A stretch of 64,000 bases of DNA from Oscillospiraceae bacterium (GTDB lineage: Bacteria; Bacillota; Clostridia; Oscillospirales; WRJC01). Below the pieces are notes generated by a model. The model ran no database searches. It had not been told where the DNA came from and saw only the letters and a program-made list of their open reading frames with translations. The stretch covers positions 62,001 through 126,000 of the forward strand of contig WRHM01000005.1 of the NCBI GenBank assembly GCA_009783265.1, read 5' to 3'. Below, one piece after another: positions 1 to 9,307 of the stretch (position 1 is its first letter; each line of letters opens with the position of its first letter). Made by a program: the position numbers and the translations under genes.

Positions 1-1
1 G

Positions 2-694
2 GAAAATGAAAAATTCACATCAGGATTATATCCTGCAAGAGTATTTTTGATTGAAGTGAAAAAGTTGGACGTCGCGAGCGTTACCGAAGTTTACCCCGGC
101 ATAGACGGCGCTCCCGTAGTAATAATACCTGAAGAAATGCCCACTGTGCCCGTGCCTGCCCCTGCCGCCGAACTTCGCGAGAGTCTTGCAGATGAAGTTT
201 ACAGTTTTATATCGTTCCATCACGGTTATAATGCTTTCATGAATAACGACGAACTAAAACCTAACGTGAACACACTTTATGCAATCTGGAAAACGTATCT
301 TCTTGAAACTGAAATCGGTGTAAATTTCGACACAGTAGATTCCGGAGGATTTTTTATACCAGTTGAAACGGTTAAAAACGCTGCTTCATATATTTATGAC
401 CTCGACGGCGAAAACGCGGCATACGACGAATTTTATATCTATGGCGAAAACTCCGAAAACTTCTGGCTTCCCGACGGTTTCAGCCCGAATACTGTCTGGG
501 CGTTTATACAATGGGACACTTTGACTTATACTCAGGGTATTTGTAAATTCGACGTTATATTTTATGACAGCCCGACAGACGACGAAAGCGACAGAGGTAT
601 AGAATTGCGCACGTTTAATTATGAGTTTGAGCAGGTTTTATATAAAGATAAAATAATATGTTATAAATTTATCGGCGCGGAAAGAATTAAATAA
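2..694 (+). CDS. C-terminal part of an unknown protein (5' truncated)
   Basis: The reading frame is open to the left edge of the window, so this is the C-terminal part of a longer protein. A TTG at position 47 could start a 215-residue product, but no ribosome binding site precedes it, so I read it as internal. The visible part has a Pro/Val/Ala-rich linker near residues 25-40 of that product, followed by an aromatic- and acid-rich region of beta character with no cysteines in its first half. I recognise no family. The neighbourhood (surface glycan proteins downstream on the other strand) makes a secreted or cell-surface protein plausible, but that is inference only. Confidence 0.6.
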   Translation, partial: ENEKFTSGLYPARVFLIEVKKLDVASVTEVYPGIDGAPVVIIPEEMPTVPVPAPAAELRESLADEVYSFISFHHGYNAFMNNDELKPNVNTLYAIWKTYLLETEIGVNFDTVDSGGFFIPVETVKNAASYIYDLDGENAAYDEFYIYGENSENFWLPDGFSPNTVWAFIQWDTLTYTQGICKFDVIFYDSPTDDESDRGIELRTFNYEFEQVLYKDKIICYKFIGAERIK

Positions 695-705
695 AAAGTA
701 AAATA

Positions 706-850
706 AAGCAAGTTTAAAACCACCCCGTCAAGCTGACGCTTGCCACCCCTCCACGGAGGGGAATTGCGCGAAAATTCGGCGTTTTGACTAATTCCCCTCC
801 GTGGAGGGGTGCCCGTAGGGCGGGGTGGTTTTCAAGTAGAATTACTATAA
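706..850 (+). repeat. Family A palindromic element, copy 1 (145 bp)
   Basis: An element with internal dyads: AACCACCCCG near the left end pairs with CGGGGTGGTT near the right, and CCCCTCCACGGAGGGG is a palindrome in itself. It ends in TAGAATTACTATAA. The copy at 11225-11369 is the same element in the opposite orientation with the same terminal sequences, and a shortened copy lies at 42420-42553. The open frame across 784-1134 is made of this and the next repeat and is not considered a gene. Confidence 0.9.
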
Positions 851-867
851 ATATAGTGAAAGAACAT

Positions 868-1026
868 AACCCCCTCCGTCGTATTGATTGGCGTGAACTG
901 CATGTGAACTACGTTCACATTCGTTACACGTTCGTGACACCTCCTATTTCAAGAGAGGTTTTGGGCGCAATTTACCTTGTCTCCCCTAATAGGGGAGGGG
1001 AACCGCCGCGGCGGTGGTGGGGTTTT
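868..1026 (+). repeat. Family B element, copy 1 (about 159 bp)
   Basis: Begins ACCCCCTCCGTCG and ends with GGCGGTGGTGGGGTTTT, so the ends are roughly complementary. The first part, about 69 bp, is identical to the copy at 12441-12605; the middle differs, while the CTCCCCT..AGGGGAG dyad is kept. Together with the family A copy before it, it fills the gap between the first two genes. Confidence 0.88.
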
Positions 1027-1099
1027 CTATACTTGTTTTACTATAAAATCAAAGGGCGGGAAATTTTCCCGCCCTTAAAATTATTTTTATTTTTTTATA

Positions 1100-2605
1100 T
1101 TATTCGCTCAGCGCGTCGTTTGTTTTTTCGATAGCAGTCTCGACCCTGCCGCGGTTTTTCTCGATCCAGCCCACTATGTCGGCGTTTGCCTGTTTGCTCA
1201 GAGATTTGCTGTTCATAGGGCCGTGTATTTCGCCCTGATAATAAACGTCGGCTATGCTGTAAATACGGTTCTTGAACATAATATCCAGCATTCCCTCGCT
1301 CTCGTCGTCGCGCGATATTTTTGTCTTTAACAACACGTCGTAATATGCCTTGATTACAGTGTCGGTGCTTTCATAGCATAATGCTTCGAGAACCATTCCC
1401 GTCCGGTCAAAATCTATGGTAGTCGTAGGGACGCACATAGCAATAGGAGAACCTGCAAAAGTATGATAGCCGTTTTGTTCTTCGTCAAATTTGGGGTGAA
1501 CTATAATCCCGAAATCAGAGTCCATGTTTCTCAGGATAGTCGCCCAATGGACGCATTCGCTCCAGAACAAAGCCTGATCTCCCGGAAACATTACGTCCTG
1601 CAAACGGTGGTTTCCCGCGTCGTCCGCGTCAAACATCATATTGTCTTTATGCATCATCGCCGTCATTTTCTGATATACGTTAATAAATTTTTCGTTGTCC
1701 ATGGCAAAATAATGCAAATCGTTTTCGTCTTTTAAAACAGTCTGCTGTCCCGCCGCTCCTAAAAAAGCCGGAGACCATATATGGGTTATAGCCAGATACC
1801 CGTAACGGTCCTCTTTGTCATATTTGCCGTCGCCGTTTAAATCAGCCGAAGCGACCGAAGCCATCTCAAAAAATTTATCATAAGTCCATTTGCCTTCGTT
1901 TATTATATTATACGGCATTTCAAGGCCTAACTGGTTAATCAGCTTTTTATTGAAAAACATAGCCACAGTCAAACCGTAGTGCATCATAGAAAAATCGCCC
2001 GCCATTAAATAAACGCGTCCGCCTACGGATAAATCGCGCCTTACGTCTTTGTCCCAGTAAGGCTTGTTTAAGTCAACATACGGGATTTCGTTGTAATCAG
2101 TTAAGAGATGTTTTTTTGCCAGAGCCGTGGCTTCCGCTCCGGGAAGCATAAACAAATCATAGTCGTCTGAACCTGCCGTAATGCTTTTGGTGGCTTTTGA
2201 CTGCACTGTTGAGACGGAATTTTCAACGATTTCTTTTATGTTAATGTCAAATCTCCCCTCTACTGTGCGGTTGCGTATATATACCGCGTCGTTGACTTCA
2301 ACTCCGGTATCTTCTTCTGCTGTTATAGTAGTATATACCCACGTCATCGCAGACTGCTGGACGTTCATAATCCTGAAATCATAGCCGTTATATGTATTGT
2401 CAGGCAAATCAAGCGGGGCTTTCGTCGCGGGCTGGGGTTCTTCGGTGCCGTCGGGATTATTCTCGTCGGGATTTGCCGCCGTATTGCCGGGATTATCCGA
2501 CGGGGTATTACCGGGAGAATCAGGCGACGGACTGCATGCCGTCATAACCGGCAGAATCATAGAAATTATCAATAAGAATAATAAAATACTTTTTGTTATT
2601 TTCAT
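1100..2605 (-). CDS. ABC-type sugar solute-binding lipoprotein
   Basis: A 501-residue secreted lipoprotein: a hydrophobic signal peptide ends in the lipobox VMTAC (Cys24), followed by a low-complexity Ser/Pro/Asn/Glu linker to about residue 65, then a type-1 extracellular solute-binding fold. It should capture an oligosaccharide or sugar for an ABC importer. Family signs shared with three paralogs here (32773, 34351, 56526) are the segment VNDAVYIRN, a tryptophan motif EGKWTYDKFF, and an EF-hand-like calcium loop DLNGDGKYDKED, which is known in AlgQ/LplA-like binding proteins. It is the last gene of a minus-strand set after the beta-mannosidase (57-bp gap; RBS AAGGAAG). No permease or ATPase gene lies nearby, so the transporter must be encoded elsewhere. 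Confidence 0.88.
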   Translation of the reverse strand: MKITKSILLFLLIISMILPVMTACSPSPDSPGNTPSDNPGNTAANPDENNPDGTEEPQPATKAPLDLPDNTYNGYDFRIMNVQQSAMTWVYTTITAEEDTGVEVNDAVYIRNRTVEGRFDINIKEIVENSVSTVQSKATKSITAGSDDYDLFMLPGAEATALAKKHLLTDYNEIPYVDLNKPYWDKDVRRDLSVGGRVYLMAGDFSMMHYGLTVAMFFNKKLINQLGLEMPYNIINEGKWTYDKFFEMASVASADLNGDGKYDKEDRYGYLAITHIWSPAFLGAAGQQTVLKDENDLHYFAMDNEKFINVYQKMTAMMHKDNMMFDADDAGNHRLQDVMFPGDQALFWSECVHWATILRNMDSDFGIIVHPKFDEEQNGYHTFAGSPIAMCVPTTTIDFDRTGMVLEALCYESTDTVIKAYYDVLLKTKISRDDESEGMLDIMFKNRIYSIADVYYQGEIHGPMNSKSLSKQANADIVGWIEKNRGRVETAIEKTNDALSE

Positions 2606-2662
2606 AAATATTAGCTTCCTTTCTTAAAATTTCTAATATAAAATTCATGTAAAATTAATTTA

Positions 2663-5221
2663 TTATAGATTAATATTCACCGTATTTATTTTAATTCCGT
2701 CAATTTCGCTTATATCAAATTCTTTTTCGACTCCGGGGAATAAATCAAAGAAATTATCAGATACCTGTTTGCCGTCCAAATCAATGCTTGCGCCGAGTAT
2801 AAACACGTCGCTCTTTAAATAAACTTTCCCGGATTTTTCATCGGTTCTTTTTGATATTACCGGATTTTTAACAAGTTCCAGATCATAATATATTGTGTTT
2901 ATAAATCTTCTTGACGAAACTATTTTGCCGTCAACATATAATATCGCATAAGGCAGGCATTTTGTACTGCCTGTTTTTTGCCATAAATCAAAATCTATTT
3001 CGGCAATAATATCAGAAGCGTTTGTTTTTATTATAATTTCTTTGGATTTTTTCTCTAAATACTTTCCGTCCGGCGTGAATATGCCATATTCGATATTGAC
3101 TTTAGCATCGCTTTTTAAATCAGATATTCCGTAAACCGAGAGTTTATTATTTTCGCAGACTATATCCACAGCGAGTGGATTAAAAGCGCGTTTTACCGGA
3201 TAAAAAGCCGGGGTTCTGTTCCTGTAATAATCTATTATCGTCCAGCTTCTCGTCGTAGGCCAGCAGTCGTTATACATCCAGAATATAGCCGAAGCTGTGT
3301 CAAATTTCCTGCGCCTGAAATTTAATATATATTCGCTAAGTCCGTCCCCCTGAACAAAACCTCCCAGATATACGTATTTTTCGACTGATATACTCATAGG
3401 GTCGATATTAAGCCAGTCTTTGAACATAATATCAGCCGAAGTGTTTCCCCAGTCGTCAATAGAATTTTCGTGAACCTGCCACGAGAACGAGTGCATATAA
3501 TCTTCGCCGTTTTCAAAACACGCTTTCATAGCCGGCAGGCTGTTAGGACCTCTAAGTCCGCCTTCGTTCGGGAAACGGCATTCGCAGTCCCTGTATTCAA
3601 AAAAATTAAAATTGTTAAAACCTATATGCCACGGGTGCTGGTCTCCGGTATGATCGGCGTTCGGATATTCAAAATCAGGCGACCACGGGCTTGACGGCTG
3701 ATAATATTTATACGGGTCTTCTTCTTTTAACGTTCTGGGCAAAATCCAGTGATATAAATTGGCGTCCGGGAACCTGTCGCCCGACATAGGATTCCAGACC
3801 TGCCATTCGATTTCGTTGTTGCCGCTGTATATGACAGGCGAAGCATAACGCGACATTCTGCGTATCTGATAAATTATTTCCTGCCTGTAATTCTCGAAAA
3901 ATTCATTGTTGTTTGACGGGTAGCTCGAACATGCGCCGATAAAATCCTGCCATACGATCAAGCCTTTTTCGTCGCATAAATCATAAAAATCATCGCTTTC
4001 GTACATTCCGCCGCCCCATACTCTCATGGCGTTGCAGTTTGCCTCGATTGCCCTGTCAATCAATATTTCGTAGTCTTTACGCGTTATTCTGGAATAAACT
4101 ATATCGGCGGGGACAAAATTGCCGCCTTTTGCGAATATTTTATTGCCGTTGACTGTCAAGATAAAATATGTGCCTTTGGTCGGATGTTTTGACTGGTCGA
4201 TTATGGCTTTTCTGACCCCATGTTTTATAATCTCTTCGTAAATCAAATTATTGTTTTCGTCTAATAATTCTACTTTTATATTGTATCTGAACTGCTCGCC
4301 GAAACCTATGGGATTCCAGAGTTTTGGGTTGTTTATGTTAAATTTGCATGATAAATGCGATTTGCCGGGCGTAACAACCCCCGTCACTTCGTGACACCCC
4401 CTTCTGAGAAGGGGGCTTTCGAGGCTTTCCGATGTTTCTTCATTGCCCCCTTCTGTGAAGGGGGTGCCGTCCGCAGACGGCGGGGGTTGTGTAACTCTGC
4501 ATGTATAATTTTTCGCCTCACCGCAGAGATTTTCCGTAAATACCCTGACTTCAATTTCAGCGTTTGAATAATCGTCGGAAACATTCGACAAAACCGCAGT
4601 TTCGTCAACAAAAACATCGCCGAATTCAAGATAAACGTCGCCGGGTATTCCTACGTTTATCAATCTTGGCGACCAGTCCCACTCAAACGAGCATTGCGGT
4701 TTTCTCAGCCACATTCTTTTGCTGAGTTTCGCCGCGTCGTTTGAAATTGCGCCGTAATACGGCAGTGCGGGCTTGTCGGCAGCCCATATCAGGCCGCTTT
4801 CGATCCGGACAAAAATATTATTTTCGCCGGGGCTGACTAAATTTGTTATATCAAGCCTGCACGGATAATAATAATTATTATGCCGTCCGGCTTCTTTGCC
4901 GTTGATATAGATAACCGAAGTTAAATCAAGACATTCAAAAACGATTCTTACTTTTTTGTCTTTTATATCGCTTTTGTTTAAATCAAAAGTCCTTCTGTAT
5001 CCCCAGACCCATTCCTCGATCCAGCGGGATTCGAGGACATTTTTGCCGAGAGTGGGTTCTTTTATGATTTTTTCTTTGATTAAAGTTTCGTGAACTGAAC
5101 CGGGAACGCCGGCTTTCATGAATCTTTCGGGATTTTCAAAATGCGGGAAGCGTCCGATTCCGCCCCTGTCTCCCGAACCTCCGCGAAGTTCCCACACGCC
5201 GTTTAACGATTGTTTGAGCAT
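2663..5221 (-). CDS. Glycoside hydrolase family 2, beta-mannosidase type
   Basis: An 852-residue enzyme with the GH2 layout: N-terminal jelly-roll from residue 1 (SLNGVWELRGG), immunoglobulin-like domain, TIM barrel and C-terminal beta domains. The barrel carries MRVWGGGMYESDDFYDLCD, typical of beta-mannosidases. SGNNE gives the acid/base Glu470 and FPNEGG the probable nucleophile Glu553, close in position to the pair of Bacteroides Man2A. No signal peptide is seen, so it probably acts in the cytoplasm on imported mannosides; the next gene encodes a sugar-binding lipoprotein. The start is supported by GGAGG 6-10 bp upstream. Residues about 244-282 are encoded by a palindromic repeat (4374-4490) and are not part of the family's usual sequence. 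The exact substrate is not proven; another exo-acting GH2 activity remains possible. Confidence 0.88.
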   Translation of the reverse strand: MLKQSLNGVWELRGGSGDRGGIGRFPHFENPERFMKAGVPGSVHETLIKEKIIKEPTLGKNVLESRWIEEWVWGYRRTFDLNKSDIKDKKVRIVFECLDLTSVIYINGKEAGRHNNYYYPCRLDITNLVSPGENNIFVRIESGLIWAADKPALPYYGAISNDAAKLSKRMWLRKPQCSFEWDWSPRLINVGIPGDVYLEFGDVFVDETAVLSNVSDDYSNAEIEVRVFTENLCGEAKNYTCRVTQPPPSADGTPFTEGGNEETSESLESPLLRRGCHEVTGVVTPGKSHLSCKFNINNPKLWNPIGFGEQFRYNIKVELLDENNNLIYEEIIKHGVRKAIIDQSKHPTKGTYFILTVNGNKIFAKGGNFVPADIVYSRITRKDYEILIDRAIEANCNAMRVWGGGMYESDDFYDLCDEKGLIVWQDFIGACSSYPSNNNEFFENYRQEIIYQIRRMSRYASPVIYSGNNEIEWQVWNPMSGDRFPDANLYHWILPRTLKEEDPYKYYQPSSPWSPDFEYPNADHTGDQHPWHIGFNNFNFFEYRDCECRFPNEGGLRGPNSLPAMKACFENGEDYMHSFSWQVHENSIDDWGNTSADIMFKDWLNIDPMSISVEKYVYLGGFVQGDGLSEYILNFRRRKFDTASAIFWMYNDCWPTTRSWTIIDYYRNRTPAFYPVKRAFNPLAVDIVCENNKLSVYGISDLKSDAKVNIEYGIFTPDGKYLEKKSKEIIIKTNASDIIAEIDFDLWQKTGSTKCLPYAILYVDGKIVSSRRFINTIYYDLELVKNPVISKRTDEKSGKVYLKSDVFILGASIDLDGKQVSDNFFDLFPGVEKEFDISEIDGIKINTVNINL
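4374..4490. repeat. Family C palindromic element inside the GH2 gene (117 bp, in frame)
   Basis: Starts ACAACCCCCG and ends CGGGGGTTGT, perfect inverted ends, with internal CCCCCTTCTGAGAAGGGGG and GCCCCCTTCTGTGAAGGGGG dyads. Its length of 117 bp is 39 codons, so the enzyme's frame is kept. Half-size relatives lie in lspA (16814-16860) and ileS (19438-19486). Confidence 0.9.
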
Positions 5222-5313
5222 AAAAAATCCTCCAAAAAATATAATTTTTGCTTTATTATAACATTTATATATGTTAAAATCTATATATTATTTAAAAATT
5301 TTTAATAAATTTT

Positions 5314-5342
5314 AAAGGGAGAACAATATTTGTTCTCCCTTT
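5314..5342. terminator. Probable terminator after the CBM9-like gene
   Basis: An 11-bp perfect stem, AAAGGGAGAAC with GTTCTCCCTTT, around a 7-nt loop, flanked by A/T-rich sequence. It lies between the CBM9-like gene (5389) and the beta-mannosidase start (5221), both on the minus strand, so the two genes are probably transcribed separately or with partial read-through. Confidence 0.7.
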
Positions 5343-5388
5343 AAATCAATTTTTTAATATTTAATTTTATGTTTTTTTGTTATTTTTG

Positions 5389-6387
5389 TTATTTTTGTAC
5401 CGTGCTTTTGCGGAAACCAATTAAAGAACTTCCGAAAATTGCAAACAAAAGAACAAAGAGTATAATTCCGGCGTCTCCGGTTGTAGGAGAAATTGGGGTG
5501 ACAGGAACAGAAACGTCAGGTACATCCTGCGCTACGGGTTCGTCGTCTGCTGCTTCGGCTTCAGCCTGAGGAGCGACTATAGCCGCGACCAGTTCCATGC
5601 CGCCGTAACCTGCCGGATTGTCAGCCGCGCTGGTATCAACATAAAAATCGAGCTGATTCCATGTTTCGTCGTATGCCGACGCCGTGACTTTTTGGAGATA
5701 CGCCGAAACGATTGGCGTGAAGCGCAATTTTAAGCCTTCGGCCGGCGCGGGGAATTCTGATGTTTTTTGCATGGTTGCCCACGGTATTGCGGCTTCAAAC
5801 GTGTATGTGTCGCCGTTTACGCTTTGAGCCGTAACCCAACCGTCCATTTCGGGGTCGCCTGCTTCAAACTGGGATTTGCCCGCCCCGCGTCCTGTGAGTT
5901 TAGGGCTGCCGCCGTCCGGATTCATGACCCAGAATATTTCATAGCAGTAGTCCCATGTCACCGAATCTTCAGTCAAGGCTTCGCCGTCTTTATCATAGTA
6001 AAGAAAGAACAGGGTACCCGAAGCTTCCCACGGCCAGTCGCCGTCGTCGGGATTGAACGAGAAGTTTTTGTCGTAACGCACCTCAAGAATGTATAAATAA
6101 TCATCGTCCCATTTTACTTTGTAAGTTACGGATAAATCAGAAGAGGGAATCGGATGGTCGTCTCCACCCTGCCAATATCCGTATTTCTTGAATATTTCAC
6201 TGTCGTTGTTTACGATAAGCTCGATTGCGTCGTCCCATTCGTTTCCGTCAATTTTACCGTTGATATTCACATCATAAACTGATTTGGCGCATTGATAAGT
6301 CCATTCAGGCGCGACAGCGGAGATATTGAACATAGACAAACTTGAAATAATTAATGCGAAAATAATTAGCAAACTGATTTTTTTCAT
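5389..6387 (-). CDS. Secreted CBM9-like surface protein with C-terminal anchor
   Basis: A 332-residue protein with an N-terminal signal peptide (MKKISLLIIFALIISSLSM) and a domain resembling carbohydrate-binding module family 9 / DOMON-like folds at about residues 35-265 (DGNEWDDAIEL, WDDDYLYILEVRYD). An acidic Pro-rich linker follows, then a C-terminal SPTTGD + hydrophobic stretch + FRK tail. That ending resembles an LPXTG-type sorting signal with S in the first position, so it is probably attached to the wall or membrane. It likely binds glycans outside the cell near the beta-mannosidase and sugar-binding lipoprotein. A paralog with SPQTGD is at 29215. The start is preceded by a CAGGGGG RBS and a consensus promoter. 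Confidence 0.8.
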   Translation of the reverse strand: MKKISLLIIFALIISSLSMFNISAVAPEWTYQCAKSVYDVNINGKIDGNEWDDAIELIVNNDSEIFKKYGYWQGGDDHPIPSSDLSVTYKVKWDDDYLYILEVRYDKNFSFNPDDGDWPWEASGTLFFLYYDKDGEALTEDSVTWDYCYEIFWVMNPDGGSPKLTGRGAGKSQFEAGDPEMDGWVTAQSVNGDTYTFEAAIPWATMQKTSEFPAPAEGLKLRFTPIVSAYLQKVTASAYDETWNQLDFYVDTSAADNPAGYGGMELVAAIVAPQAEAEAADDEPVAQDVPDVSVPVTPISPTTGDAGIILFVLLFAIFGSSLIGFRKSTVQK

Positions 6388-6431
6388 GAATTTTTACCCC
6401 CTGAAAAACAAAAAATAAATTATTGTAATTT

Positions 6432-6460
6432 ATTATATATTAAATTATAAAAATTGTCAA
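6432..6460 (-). promoter_or_regulatory. Consensus sigma-A-type promoter for the CBM9-like gene
   Basis: Read on the minus strand: TTGACA (6460-6455), a 17-bp spacer and TATAAT (6437-6432), a perfect vegetative consensus, about 45 bp before the start codon at 6387. Confidence 0.85.
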
Positions 6461-6526
6461 CAATTTTTTAATTTTTTATGATATTATATATATTATATAA
6501 TAAAATAAATTTACGGAGATTATTTT

Positions 6527-7924
6527 ATGAATAATATTGTCTGGCACAATAATAAAGTAGACGAGATAACAAGAATAAATAAATTAAATCAGCGCGGACT
6601 TGTTTTATGGTTTACGGGATTATCCGGGGCAGGCAAGTCAACTATTGCCGTTGAAGTCGAGGCTGAACTGACAAGACTTGGCTTTGTCGCGTATATTCTC
6701 GACGGCGATAATTTGCGTCACGGAATAAATTCAAATCTCGGATTCTCAAAAGACGACCGGGACGAAAATATCAGGAGAATTTACGAAATTGCGAATCTTT
6801 TTTGCAACGCTCAGATTATAACTCTTGTCAGCGCGATTTCGCCGTATGAAAAAATGAGATGTGAAGCGAGGGAAAAAATCGTGGGGCGCGACGACCTCGG
6901 CGCGCCGGCGGACGTTTCGCTCTTTTGCGAAATATATATAAAAGCAAGCGTTGAGACATGCAAATCACGCGACCCGAAAGAGTTATATAAAAAAGAAATA
7001 ATCGGAGCAGACACGATTTATGAAGCGCCTGAAAATCCCGATATTATTATAGATACGGAAAAACTTTCGGTCGAAGAATCCGTAAAAATTATAGTGCAGT
7101 ATATTTTAGAAAAGCAAATCGATTATTTATTGCCGAAAATTCTCGAAATTGCAATTTACGCGGCATACGACGCAGGGAAAATAATACTCGACGTGTATAA
7201 AAAAGATTTTGATGTCAAATACAAAGACGATAAATCGCCGCTGACCGAGGCCGATAAAAAATCAAACGGTTTGATTTGCGGGCAGTTAAAAAAATATTCG
7301 CCGTATATTGATATTTTAGCCGAAGAATCCGTTGACGATAAAAAAAGATTAAGCAATAAATTTTGTTTTATCGTTGACCCGTTGGACGGCACAAAAGAAT
7401 TTATCAAAAAAAACGGTGAATTTACAGTAAATATCGGATTATCTTACAATAATAAATCAGTTATGGGAATTATATACGCGCCGTGCCTGAATAAATTCTG
7501 GTACGCGGTAAGAAATCGCGGAGCTTATGCTTTGGATTTAAACAAAAATATATTAAAATTATTTGACGGGAACACAAAAATAAAAGTCAGTGAAAGAACG
7601 CAGGATTTAATCGTGATGAAAAGCCGTTCCCACAGCGATGAAAGAACCGAAGCTTTATTAGAAAAAAATAAGAATAAGATAAAAATTATTACGGACAGGG
7701 GGAGTTCTCTCAAGGGTTGCATGATTGCCGAAGGACTCGCTGATATTTACTACAGATTCGGCTATACGATGGAATGGGACACGTGCGCTATGCAATGCAT
7801 AATCGAAGAAGCGGGCGGGATATTTGTTCAGGGCGACTGGACTGAGATGACGTATAATCGTGAAAACAGCCTGAACGAAAAAGGATTTATTATTTTAAAC
7901 AGAATAGAAAATAAATTGGATTAA
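6527..7924 (+). CDS. cysC/cysQ: Bifunctional APS kinase / PAP phosphatase (CysC-CysQ fusion)
   Basis: A 465-residue fusion. Residues 1-195 are an adenylylsulfate kinase: P-loop GLSGAGKS (31-38), LDGDNLRHG, and [10 protein letters not shown]. Residues about 200-465 are an inositol-monophosphatase-family 3'(2'),5'-bisphosphate nucleotidase: metal-site motifs [14 protein letters not shown] (284 on) and EWDTCA. The protein would make PAPS from APS and remove the product PAP, which otherwise inhibits sulfonation and reduction. It heads a run with cysD and cysN. Residues about 119-129 ([11 protein letters not shown]) are encoded by a short palindromic repeat and interrupt the kinase just before the IYIKAS strand. 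RBS is ACGGAG, 8 bp from ATG. No PAPS reductase gene is in the window, so reduction versus sulfonation as the end use is open. Confidence 0.9.
   Translation: MNNIVWHNNKVDEITRINKLNQRGLVLWFTGLSGAGKSTIAVEVEAELTRLGFVAYILDGDNLRHGINSNLGFSKDDRDENIRRIYEIANLFCNAQIITLVSAISPYEKMRCEAREKIVGRDDLGAPADVSLFCEIYIKASVETCKSRDPKELYKKEIIGADTIYEAPENPDIIIDTEKLSVEESVKIIVQYILEKQIDYLLPKILEIAIYAAYDAGKIILDVYKKDFDVKYKDDKSPLTEADKKSNGLICGQLKKYSPYIDILAEESVDDKKRLSNKFCFIVDPLDGTKEFIKKNGEFTVNIGLSYNNKSVMGIIYAPCLNKFWYAVRNRGAYALDLNKNILKLFDGNTKIKVSERTQDLIVMKSRSHSDERTEALLEKNKNKIKIITDRGSSLKGCMIAEGLADIYYRFGYTMEWDTCAMQCIIEEAGGIFVQGDWTEMTYNRENSLNEKGFIILNRIENKLD
6881..6912. repeat. Family D palindrome inside the CysC domain (in frame)
   Basis: GTGGGGCGCGACGACC followed by TCGGCGCGCCGGCG, the same type as the intergenic copies at 7937 and 41511. 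It adds about 10 residues to the APS kinase domain without changing frame. Confidence 0.8.
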
Positions 7925-7936
7925 TCGTATATATAT

Positions 7937-7966
7937 GTAGGGGACGACGCCCTCGGCGTCCCGTCG
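7937..7966. repeat. Family D palindrome, intergenic copy
   Basis: GTAGGGGACGACGCC with GGCGTCCCGTCG as partial complement, between cysC-cysQ and cysD, just upstream of the cysD RBS (AAGGAGA). In the transcript it would fold as a hairpin within the operon. Confidence 0.8.
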
Positions 7967-7986
7967 AAAAGGAGAATATAAAACAC

Positions 7987-8868
7987 ATGAATCATTTGGA
8001 TAAACTTGAAAGCAAAAGTATTCACATAATACGCGAAAGCTATAATCAATTTAAAAATTTATGTATGCTGTGGTCAATCGGCAAAGACAGCACGGTTTTG
8101 CTGTGTCTTGCTCGAAAAGCGTTCTTTGGACACGTTCCGTTTCCGTTAGTGCATATCGACACGCACTATAAAATCCCCGAAATGATAACTTATCGCGATA
8201 ATCTTGCGAGGGAATATAAACTTGATTTGATTTACGGCGAAAACGCGGAAGCGTTAAAGAATAAACAGACTTTCCCTGATAAAAACGTCAATAGAATAGA
8301 ATGCTGCCGTTTACTTAAAACAGAAGCTTTAAGAAATACTCTGAGCGGCGAATGGACGCGTTACAGAATGAATCACGATACTGGAAAATACGAAGTTTCA
8401 AAGGATAAAGAAGCATACACTGGAGTTATAGTCGGCGTAAGGGCAGACGAGGAGGGGAGCAGGTCAAAAGAGCGTTATTTTTCCCCGCGAGATAAAAACA
8501 ACGACTGGGACGTTGGCGACCAGCCGCCGGAATTCTGGGGGCAGTACAAAACTGATTTCGCGCCCGGCACGCATTTGCGAATACACCCGTTACTTGACTG
8601 GACCGAGCTTGATATATGGGAATATATACGCCGTGAGGATGTACCCGTTGTCCCATTATATTTCGATGATGGCACAGGCAGCCGTTACAGGTCATTAGGA
8701 TGCTATCCATGCACGTCGCCTGTTGAATCCACGGCGAAAAATTTTGACGATATAATCGAAGAATTAAAGAGCGGCAAGTTCGCGAATATAGCGGAGCGGT
8801 CGGGACGTGAACAGGACAAAGAAGACGGCGGAGGTTTGGAAGAATTAAGAAAAGACGGGTATATGTGA
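7987..8868 (+). CDS. cysD: Sulfate adenylyltransferase small subunit
   Basis: A 293-residue member of the PP-loop ATP-pyrophosphatase family. The ATP-binding SIGKDS motif is at about residue 31, with [12 protein letters not shown] and the C-terminal RSLGCYPCT region typical of CysD. With the GTPase CysN it makes adenosine 5'-phosphosulfate from sulfate and ATP in the cytoplasm. It lies 62 bp after the CysC-CysQ gene, with a palindromic repeat in the gap, and its TGA stop is one base from the next ATG. Its length is normal for the family, and no insertion is seen. Confidence 0.95.
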   Translation: MNHLDKLESKSIHIIRESYNQFKNLCMLWSIGKDSTVLLCLARKAFFGHVPFPLVHIDTHYKIPEMITYRDNLAREYKLDLIYGENAEALKNKQTFPDKNVNRIECCRLLKTEALRNTLSGEWTRYRMNHDTGKYEVSKDKEAYTGVIVGVRADEEGSRSKERYFSPRDKNNDWDVGDQPPEFWGQYKTDFAPGTHLRIHPLLDWTELDIWEYIRREDVPVVPLYFDDGTGSRYRSLGCYPCTSPVESTAKNFDDIIEELKSGKFANIAERSGREQDKEDGGGLEELRKDGYM

Positions 8869-8869
8869 T

Positions 8870-9268
8870 ATGGGCAAAATTATGGTTTGGGTAGAGAATT
8901 GGGAAATGCAATGCTGTGGAACCCCTTTCAAAAATGGCGATTGCGTAAAGTGGGAGATTGCTAAATGCAAAGATAATTTTAGTAAAATCAACGAAATAAA
9001 GAGTGATTATTATTATGACCGTCACAGAACAAGCGCAAAATTGTACGAAATAAGCGGGATTGTCTCGAATATTCAAATTGTTTATACTTCTTTTAGACTT
9101 GAATATGATGGCAAGAAAAAAATATATACACCAATTTCTGATAAACTTGTGAACCTTGATGGCAAAGCCGATGGTTGGCATAAAAACCTTGATGAATATA
9201 AATTTTGCGGTTATCTTGTTCAATTAGATTATGAAAAGGATTTGGAAATATTATATGACTTGGGGTAA
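8870..9268 (+). CDS. Small DUF6578-like protein of unknown function
   Basis: A 132-residue protein placed between cysD and cysN, starting one base after the cysD stop. The N-terminus VWVENWEMQCCGTPF resembles the DUF6578 family (short proteins with W-x-x-x-CCG-x-PF), which has no assigned function as far as I know. The adjacent CC pair could bind metal. The rest has alternating beta-strand character (YEISGIVSNIQIVYTSF). No signal peptide or membrane segment is visible. The family name is from memory of the motif and is moderately sure; a role in sulfate activation is suggested only by position. Confidence 0.65.
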   Translation: MGKIMVWVENWEMQCCGTPFKNGDCVKWEIAKCKDNFSKINEIKSDYYYDRHRTSAKLYEISGIVSNIQIVYTSFRLEYDGKKKIYTPISDKLVNLDGKADGWHKNLDEYKFCGYLVQLDYEKDLEILYDLG

Positions 9269-9307
9269 AATACTTATTAAGATTATTGAAAAGGATTTAA
9301 AAATAAC

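Noticed and set aside
784-1134. Open reading frame of 116 codons on the plus strand
   Set aside because: It is composed of family A and B repeats and ends inside the solute-binding gene on the other strand; it has no RBS or protein-like features.
8426-9223. Long antisense frame (265 codons) over cysD and the DUF6578-like gene
   Set aside because: It runs opposite to two well-supported genes and shows no known motif or start signal.
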